NCBI GenBank assembly: GCA_002118135.1
Contig: BDIU01000179.1
Coordinates: 186,001-250,000 of the forward strand
Reading direction: 5' to 3'
Length of the DNA stretch: 64,000 nucleotides
Origin: Trebouxia sp. TZW2008
Taxonomy: Eukaryota > Chlorophyta > Trebouxiophyceae > Trebouxiales > Trebouxiaceae
Shown here: positions 57,502 through 64,000 of the stretch, in pieces
How positions within the stretch are numbered: position 1 is the first letter of the stretch
Layout of the letters: each line of letters opens with the position of its first letter
Made by a program: the position numbers and the translations under genes
Notes under the pieces: model-generated
Databases searched by the model: none
What the model was told of the DNA's origin: nothing
Seen by the model: the letters and a program-made list of their open reading frames with translations, nothing else

Positions 57502-60500
57502 ATGTCGACGACAAGCTTAGGCTCGCATATCGCCACTCGGCTGGTCGAGATTGGCGTCACCGACTACTTCTGCGTACCCGGTGACTTCAACATGACTCTG
57601 CTCGATCAGCTCAACGCCAACAAGAATTTGCGTATGATCAACTGCTGCAACGAGTTGGAAGCAGGTTACGCAGCGGATGGCTATGCCCGAGCGAAAGGTG
57701 CGAAGCTCGTCCGCGTACTCAAATGCGGAGCTTATCCAAATTGAGTGAGGCAGCCTACATATGGCGTGAGTGCTGCAGGCGTCGGCTGTCTGGCGGTGAC
57801 GTTCACTGTGGGAGGGCTGAGTGCTATCAATGCAGTTGCTGGAGCATATGCAGAAAACCTGCCTGTGATCTGTATCACAGGGGTGAGTGTTGTCAGCTAG
57901 CATGGCAGGCTTTTGCAAACAATAAGGTTTGGACAGAAACTCAGAGATCACCCGTGCTTATATAAAATACCGAGATCTTTCACTAACTCTACTCATTTAC
58001 CACTGCAGGTACCAAATTCAAATGATTTTGGCGACCCTACCAAGATTTTGCATCACACCACTGCAGAGGAGAACTTCAATCAGGAACACAGATGCTTTCA
58101 GGAGGTCACTGTCTGTCAGGTGTGTTGCTTGACTGTCGCAGCGCCTGTATGAAATGTGAGCTGTGCATGCCAGCAATTCTGAAACTGCCAGCATTCACAT
58201 GTTGCAACTACATGTCATGCAATGAATGTTGGGGCTACTCTTTCAGACTGTTTGCAGCCACTGTGGCATGTCTATCATTCGCCTGTATGCTGCGTCCAGT
58301 TCAAGCATCTTTGCATACGAAACAAACGTAAAAACGATTTGAATGTGCACTGCATTGCTGCATTAAATGACTGAAATTGAAATCTTTTTTGACTGTCAGC
58401 AGAAAAAGCGCTGTGTCGTCTCAGCGTCATGCGTTTCAGCGTCATGTGTCCATGTCTCAAGTGATTTGCTTGTATGACAGACCTCAATTGCTGTTATGCA
58501 GACCACAATCAGGGCAATGTCTGGCGCCTATCAGCAGATTGATCATGCCATTTCAGAAGCTCTGTACCACAGCAAGCCTGTGCTGATACAAGTGGCCAGC
58601 AACATGGCATCCCTCACACATCCTCTCTTTGAGCAGGAGCCTGTGCCTTTTGCCTTGACTGGCAAAACCACAAACCAGGTGTGCACACCGTCTCTGGCAA
58701 GTTCCAGCAGAGTGACCATGTCATGTCAGAGGCTCTGTATCATAGCAAGCCTGTGCTGATTCAAGTGGCCAGCAACATGGTGCCCCTCTCACACTCCATT
58801 TCGAGCAGTTGATCAAGGCAAAAACCACAACCCAGGTATGCATGTTGGCTCTGGTGCCTACTAACAAACGCCAGCAAGGCTCTGTATCACAGCAAGCCTG
58901 TGCTCATACAAGTGGCTAGCAACACGGCATCCCTCACACATCCTCTCTTTGAGCAAGAGCCTGTCCCTTCTGCCTTGACAGGCAAGACCGCAAACCAGGT
59001 GGGCATATTGTCTCTGGCGTGTACTAGCAGATCGACCATGTCATTTCAAAGGCTCTTTATCACAGCAAGCCTGTCCTGATACAAGTGGTCAGCAATTATG
59101 GCATAGCACACAACCCCTCTTTGAGCAGGAGCCTGTGGCTTTTGCCTAGACAGGCAACCCCACAAACCAGGTGGGCATGTTGACATCTTAAACACTAAGC
59201 AACAGTGATTATATTCTCCAGCAAGAGTGCTAGCTGTGTGTGGCACAAGTCTTGTCTCGCCAGGCTGGCTTGTTCTGAGCATCATGGAATGGACGTCTCA
59301 TGATCCTCTTATGAAGGTCAGACAAAACAGGTGGGCGTGTTGACATCCTTACTCTGTTACTTGCTTGTCATTCCGGACCCAACAGGCAAAATCACAAACA
59401 GGATGTGCATCCCAACATCCTCGCTTTATTGCTTGCATTAGACAGTCATTCTTCAAAACAGCAGGGTGCACAGTGATGACGTGCAGCAACCCTAGCAGGG
59501 TGCACAGTGATGACGTGCAGCAACCCTAGCAGAGCTTCACAACATATGCAGGCTTGCATATCTGGAGTCTTAATCTCAGGCAAAAGTTTATTGACTTTGC
59601 ATCCAAGCTCAAAGTGACTGTACACTTGGTTTTGCAGGCTGTACATCAGACGTCCAGCTTGAGTGCATACTTGGGATACAGTACACATCAAGGTCGTACT
59701 GATCTGCAATAGCCCTCGTCCATTCGATGTTCCTGATTCATAGCTTAAAGCATCTGTGCAAGAAGCCCCATGGTCCTGGTCCTTGTCCTTTGAAAAAGAA
59801 AATCTCATTATACAGGAAAGTGTTCAGCGCGCATTGAAGGAGGCTGCTGACGTCATGCATGCAGCACTCATCCAGTCGTTTGATCAGTAATTCCGCTCAT
59901 TTGCTTCATAGTGAGGCGCCACAACTCTCAACAGTGTGTTTCCTTTTTTTGTAGGAAAGCATGCAGCGTGCGCTGAAGGAGGCAGCTGACTTCATGAATG
60001 CAGCTCAGAAGGTAGTCCTGGTGGTGGGCTCTCAAATCAAGACCTGCAAGGCGCAGAAACAGACCCTGGAGCTGGCTGACGCCTGCCAGTATCCTGTGGC
60101 TGTTATGCCCAGGTCCAAGGGCATGTTCCCGGAAACGCATGCAAGGTAGATCGCAGAATTGCACTGCTGTCAATTCAGATCGCTGTTTTCCTTCTGTTAC
60201 ATATTAATTTGTAGAGGTGCAGCAACAGACCCTGGAGCTAGCTGACGCTTGCCAGGACCCTGTGGCTGTCATACCCAGCTCCAAAGCAATGTTCTCAAAG
60301 AAGCGCATGAAAGGTGGTATGCACAGGTTGCAAATATGCATGCAAGGTAGTTTGAACCCTTGTATAGCTACCAATCACAGGGGTTTTGTCTTCATGCTAT
60401 CTTTTCATTGCTACATGTGCAAAGCTGAACTGGTTTGCAAATGGAGGTGCTCGGCACGCAACCTGGCGGAACTCCTTTGTCAAGAACGTGCGTTAAGCTA

Positions 60501-63500
60501 CATGTCTTTGTGGTGCTGGTCACATGTGCTTTCAAGCCTTTGCAAGCGCCGTGCTGCCTCTTAGGCCGTTCCCATGGATGTTCTTGGTCTCATGTGCTTG
60601 CAAGCCTTTGCAAACACCGTGCTGCTTTTTAGGCCGCTCTTGTGAATGTTGTTGATCAAGCAGTTCTGGCAGCTTGGCAGTGACGCAGCAGATTCTGAGC
60701 AGCATACAATAAATTAAACAGCAGGTTTTTACTGTCACAGAGACTCAATTGGGGATCATACAGACAATGTCAGACTGAGAAAATACTTGTCGTATGCACA
60801 TGACAACCATGCGTACAACCAGGTGACTCATCAAGGCAATCATGTGGGCTGATGTGAACTTGCACTGCAGATTTATGGGTCTCTACTTTGCTCAGATCAG
60901 CTCTGAAGGTGTGTGTGAGGCTGTGGAGTCAGCCGATGCATACATCTTTGTGGGCCCTACATTCAACGACTACAGCACATGTGCCTTTGCACATCTGCTG
61001 TCTGATTCGAAGATGCTCAGAATAGATTCTCGGCGCGTCACAGTGGGCGGGAAGCAAACTTTTGGCTGCATAAACATGGCAGAGTTTCTTACAAAACTTG
61101 CTAAGCTGCTGAAGCCAAATGACACTGTGTGGAAATCCTTTCAGAGGACGTATGTGGGGCCTGGAAAGGTGCCTTCAAATGGCAAGGACGGGCCTTTGAA
61201 GGGCAAGATTCTCTACTCACATTTGCAGGTAAGATGGTACTCAACACCATACTTGCACTCGTTCGGATGCAGAGTATTGGATACGCCGTGTCCGACACGC
61301 GTATCCCTGTGTCCGTGATTGCACAATTTGCGTGTCAAGCTGACCTACTGCAGCAAATGGTAGGGGATTAGGTATATACAGGGGCTTTCGACGTGATTTT
61401 CACTGATTTTTCATGACTAAAAGCCTTTCCGTACTAATACAATGTCATGTCAGGGATACGGCGAATATACGTGTCAAGAAGTAAAATTTGTTGGATGAGT
61501 GCAACTATGCTCAACACTGCAACAGGCCCAATTTGTGCATGCCTTTGTGTATCTCCTGATAACACATCTTGGGCCTCTACATTGAGCTGCCATTGCATGT
61601 TGGACGCTCACAGCAAGGTGTCGATGTCTTCTGTTGACCTGACTTGTGTGCAGTGTGTTGATCATTGCATGTTTAGTTACCGCTCAGTCATGCAAGCAAT
61701 ATTGTTCCCCTCAAAATCAGTAAATTTCCAGACAGGACTCGGGACTTGCAAAATGCGCATGTGCACCTTGCTCAGCAATGTTTTAGCATTGAACATCATG
61801 GATCTGGTGCAAAGTGGCCAGCATTTGGACAACAAGTGAGCACCTGTTTGATTGCTGTCATTCATTCATTGTAAACATGGGCTAGGCAGGCTCAGCAGGC
61901 CCATCTAGGTATGTACAGAAGCAATCCACTGTCTCCAACCAGTTCGATCATGTGCTAACCTAATCTATTCATATTGGACATGAATTGATTGTTGTGTTGG
62001 CAAAGCAGTATGTCCTGCTGCTGCAGGATTGGCTGCACAATGATGTGACACTGTTGACCGACACAGGCGATGCTCAATTCAATGCCATGAAGCTGAAGCT
62101 CCCAGAAAAGGCCGGGTAAGCACTGCCACCTCTCACCAGACAGGATAGCATGCTGACTTTGTTTTCGGGAGCTCTACTCTTTGCATTGGCACCATACTGC
62201 TGGTGTGGTTGTCATGATTGCAGATTGAGGTTCAAAGTATGGTATGCGTCCATAAGCTGGTCACACTTCTTGTGTTTTTTTTCTCTCTCTTTCGTCTTTC
62301 AGCAGACGAATGCATTTGTTGCGCCTCATCCTTGTGTCAAAGGTGTCATACTGTGATCGAAATGTCGCAGATTTGAGGTTCAGCTGCAGTAAGGATCTAT
62401 AAGCTGGTCAGTAAGGGCAGTCCTCATCCACTCATTGCATCTCCTGATCTTCATCGCTTATTCCGCTTTATACAAGTTGTGCTGCAGATTTGAGGTTCAG
62501 CTGCAATATGGGTCAATAGGCTGGTCAGTGGGGGCAACCCTAGGGTATGCTGTTGGCGCCCCCAATACCCGCATGATGTCTCTCATTGGAGATGGCAGCT
62601 TCCAAGTCACTGCTCAGGTGACTGTTGCTCCTCTTCATAGCTGTCCTGCATGCTGTATGACTGTAATATGATTTATTGCGTGTCTTTGAAACATGTCTCT
62701 GTAATTGCACTCCATGATGCATGTGGCATTGTGAGATTGGTTCTGATGTCCAACTGTGTGATCAATTGCAAAACCCTGCTTTGTCCTGTCGACACAGCTA
62801 TTGTGATTTGACATTCTGCACGAGTCCTCCATGCTGTGATCAACACTCAAAAGGGGACCTTTTTTATGCTGCAGGCTGTATCAACAATGATCAGGGTAGG
62901 AGTCAGTCCCCTGATCATCTTGATAAACAACAGTGGCTATGTTATTGAGGAGGAGATACACACTGGACCCTATAACAAGATTTCTGACTGGAACTACACA
63001 GCAGTTGTTGAAGGCATGGCCGGATCATCTAAGAACCTATATACAGCAAAGGTAAGACCCATGATGTTGCTTGCTGCTGAATGCTGCATCAACCAAACTG
63101 TCACTTCTCCTTGTAACAGCTGCTCTGACTCTAAGGAAAATTGTCCTTACGTCGAATCGTCCTTATTCCAAGGTGCCACTGCAGTCAAAATGCAGTGATT
63201 GGGTTCCAAATGCATCGTTTTTACTTTGACATTGTCCTTATATCAAGTGTCCTTACAAAGAGAAGTTACTGTATGGAGAATCTCAAGCTTCTGCAATGCA
63301 ACTGAACAAAACCTTGAGCAAGCAACATGCGATCGTACTGTGGGGTGCAAATCCCATATCCATAGTATTACAAAAATTTGTTCGCAATGCCCAACATGAA
63401 GAGACAAGCGCAGTTGTGCTGCTGGTTGGGCTTGCGTGTAGCAGTCCTAGCAGCCGACAAGAACTGATCTGCATTTCAGAGGACTTCTGTTGATTCCAAA

Positions 63501-64000
63501 CATCTGCAACAGGGTAGCTGTAGCTTTGCAAAGATGCACTCATGACCATGGTGGCATTGTGCTATTTCGGTGACCATGGTGGCATTGTGCTGTTTCGGCG
63601 ACCATGGTGGCGTTGTGCTGTTTCGGCGACCATGGTGGCATTGTGCTGTTTCGGTTCTAACTTGGGTCGCTGCAGTTTGCCAACACATCTTATGTTCATG
63701 CTTCTTGTACGCAGGTACGCACCGAGGCAGACCTCATCAAAACATTGCAGACAGTCAGAAGCGAAGAGCATCACCAGAAGTGAGTTATCTGCAGCTTCCT
63801 GAGCTTCTGCAGTGTTGTGTTGTGCGTGCTTTAGTTGCAAGTCAAGCATGTTGTTGGCAAGGCAAGCTTCTTCAGCTCTTGTTGGGCTGAGCTCGTTGGA
63901 GACCCAACAAATGCAGCCTTACTCCTGACTGCAGTGCCAGAAGAGCTTGTTGTCAGAGCTCACACCGTTATTTCTTGCCTTTGAGTTCCTTTGCATCACT
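57502..64000 (+). CDS. PDC: Pyruvate decarboxylase (TPP-dependent), last exon(s) beyond the window
   Basis: Converts pyruvate to acetaldehyde and CO2 in ethanol fermentation, in the cytosol. Exons at about 57502-57697, 57780-57880, 58010-58120, 58501-58678, 59955-60147, 60872-61229, 62027-62115, 62487-62619, 62875-63051 and 63715-63780. Motifs: [18 protein letters not shown] start ([18 protein letters not shown]), [19 protein letters not shown] with the catalytic Glu, [36 protein letters not shown] with paired His, [18 protein letters not shown], and the TPP/Mg motif from [10 protein letters not shown] to [17 protein letters not shown]. It starts with Met and no leader, as expected for a cytosolic enzyme. 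The C-terminal ~40-50 residues are not in the window. One short segment between exons 5 and 6 was not fixed; a candidate lies near 60440-60500. Confidence 0.93.
58690..59420 (+). repeat. Array of 3' copies of PDC exon 4
   Basis: Three long copies (about 58697-58833, 58865-58998, 59025-59170) and two short ones (near 59320 and 59385) repeat [19 protein letters not shown] through TGKTTNQ and the GTGGGCAT donor region. Period is about 160 bp. The second remains open and close to the exon; the others have frameshifts or stops. Confidence 0.88.
59236..59305 (+). repeat. Intronic repeat family C, copy 2
   Basis: GTGTGGCACAAGTCTTGTCT..CCAGGCTGGC..TGAGCATC..GTCTCATG matches 35884-35960 in SHMT. Confidence 0.65.
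59811..59872 (+). repeat. Upstream 5' copy of PDC exon 5
   Basis: Reads [17 protein letters not shown] against [17 protein letters not shown] in the intact exon at about 59955, then diverges. Confidence 0.8.
60212..60315 (+). repeat. Downstream 3' copy of PDC exon 5
   Basis: Reads [20 protein letters not shown] against [20 protein letters not shown]; it starts inside the exon and runs through a degraded donor. Confidence 0.8.
61873..61985 (+). repeat. Intronic repeat family B, copy in PDC
   Basis: About 113 bp, nearly identical to 15343-15452 in TAF9 over its full length, ending just before PDC exon 7. Confidence 0.8.
62218..62412 (+). repeat. Upstream 5' copies of PDC exon 8
   Basis: GCAGATTTGAGGTTCAGCTGC-like starts at about 62220 and 62367 precede the intact exon ([15 protein letters not shown]) at about 62487. 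Each diverges within 40-50 bp. Confidence 0.8.
63098..63271 (+). mobile_element. MITE family A, complete copy in PDC intron
   Basis: CTGTCACTTCTCCTTGTAAC at the left and AAAGAGAAGTTACTGTA at the right, four GTCCTTA motifs and central CACTGCAGTCAAAATGCAGT. It lies inside the intron, about 45 bp from the donor. Confidence 0.78.
63544..63655 (+). repeat. 28 bp tandem repeat, four copies
   Basis: GACCATGGTGGCATTGTGCT plus TTTCGGCG-type ends repeat exactly every 28 bp from 63544. No spacers, so not CRISPR. It lies in the last visible PDC intron. Confidence 0.95.

Noticed and set aside
63544..63655. Regular 28 bp repeats as a CRISPR array
   Set aside because: Units are directly adjacent with no spacers, inside a eukaryotic intron.

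Overview
The window is nuclear DNA of a eukaryote, most likely a green alga of the trebouxiophyte type. The genes are split into many short exons with GT-AG introns. They include plastid or mitochondrial targeting leaders, a pair of thylakoid-type bestrophins, a plant-type ferric reductase and an organellar helical-repeat protein of the kind common in green algae. The lineage call rests on gene content and is tentative. No rRNA, tRNA, CRISPR array or prokaryotic operon was seen.

Layout. 1-1989 (-): 5' part of a PrmA-like ribosomal protein L11 methyltransferase, cut by the left edge. 2354-7238 (+) and 8483-13385 (+): tandem bestrophin paralogues with identical internal exon lengths. 14390-16904 (-): TAF9, a TFIID/SAGA histone-fold subunit. 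16905-19385: unresolved coding-like fragments. 19386-19987 (+): small unknown three-exon gene. 19988-22084: unresolved, tandemly repetitive. 22085-24783: element with ~190 bp terminal inverted repeats. 25198-28224 (-): 896-residue protein of about ten 45-residue helical repeats. 28358-28640 (-): one probable exon of an unknown gene. 30164-34139 (-): MEKHLA-domain protein with a WHEP-like tail. 34434-43119 (+): mitochondrial-type serine hydroxymethyltransferase. 44544-45830 (-): cysteine-rich single-pass membrane protein. 46277-56584 (+): FRO-type ferric reductase. 57502-64000 (+): pyruvate decarboxylase, running off the right edge.

There are three divergent pairs with short shared promoters (PrmA/bestrophin 1, MEKHLA/SHMT, Cys-rich protein/FRO). 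The genes do not form one pathway, but several serve organelle metabolism: thylakoid anion or bicarbonate flux, photorespiratory one-carbon metabolism, iron reduction and fermentation.

Two window-wide patterns stand out. First, introns carry degenerate partial copies of the neighbouring exon. Copies upstream of an exon keep its acceptor and 5' part. Copies downstream keep its 3' part and donor. This holds at more than twenty places in seven genes. Second, a ~178 bp TA-flanked inverted-repeat element (a pogo/Tc1-mariner-like MITE) recurs at least seven times. In two genes its terminus forms the 5' splice site.

Gene models were assembled by eye from homology, splice consensus and reading-frame phase. 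Boundaries given to the base were phase-checked; those marked 'about' were not.
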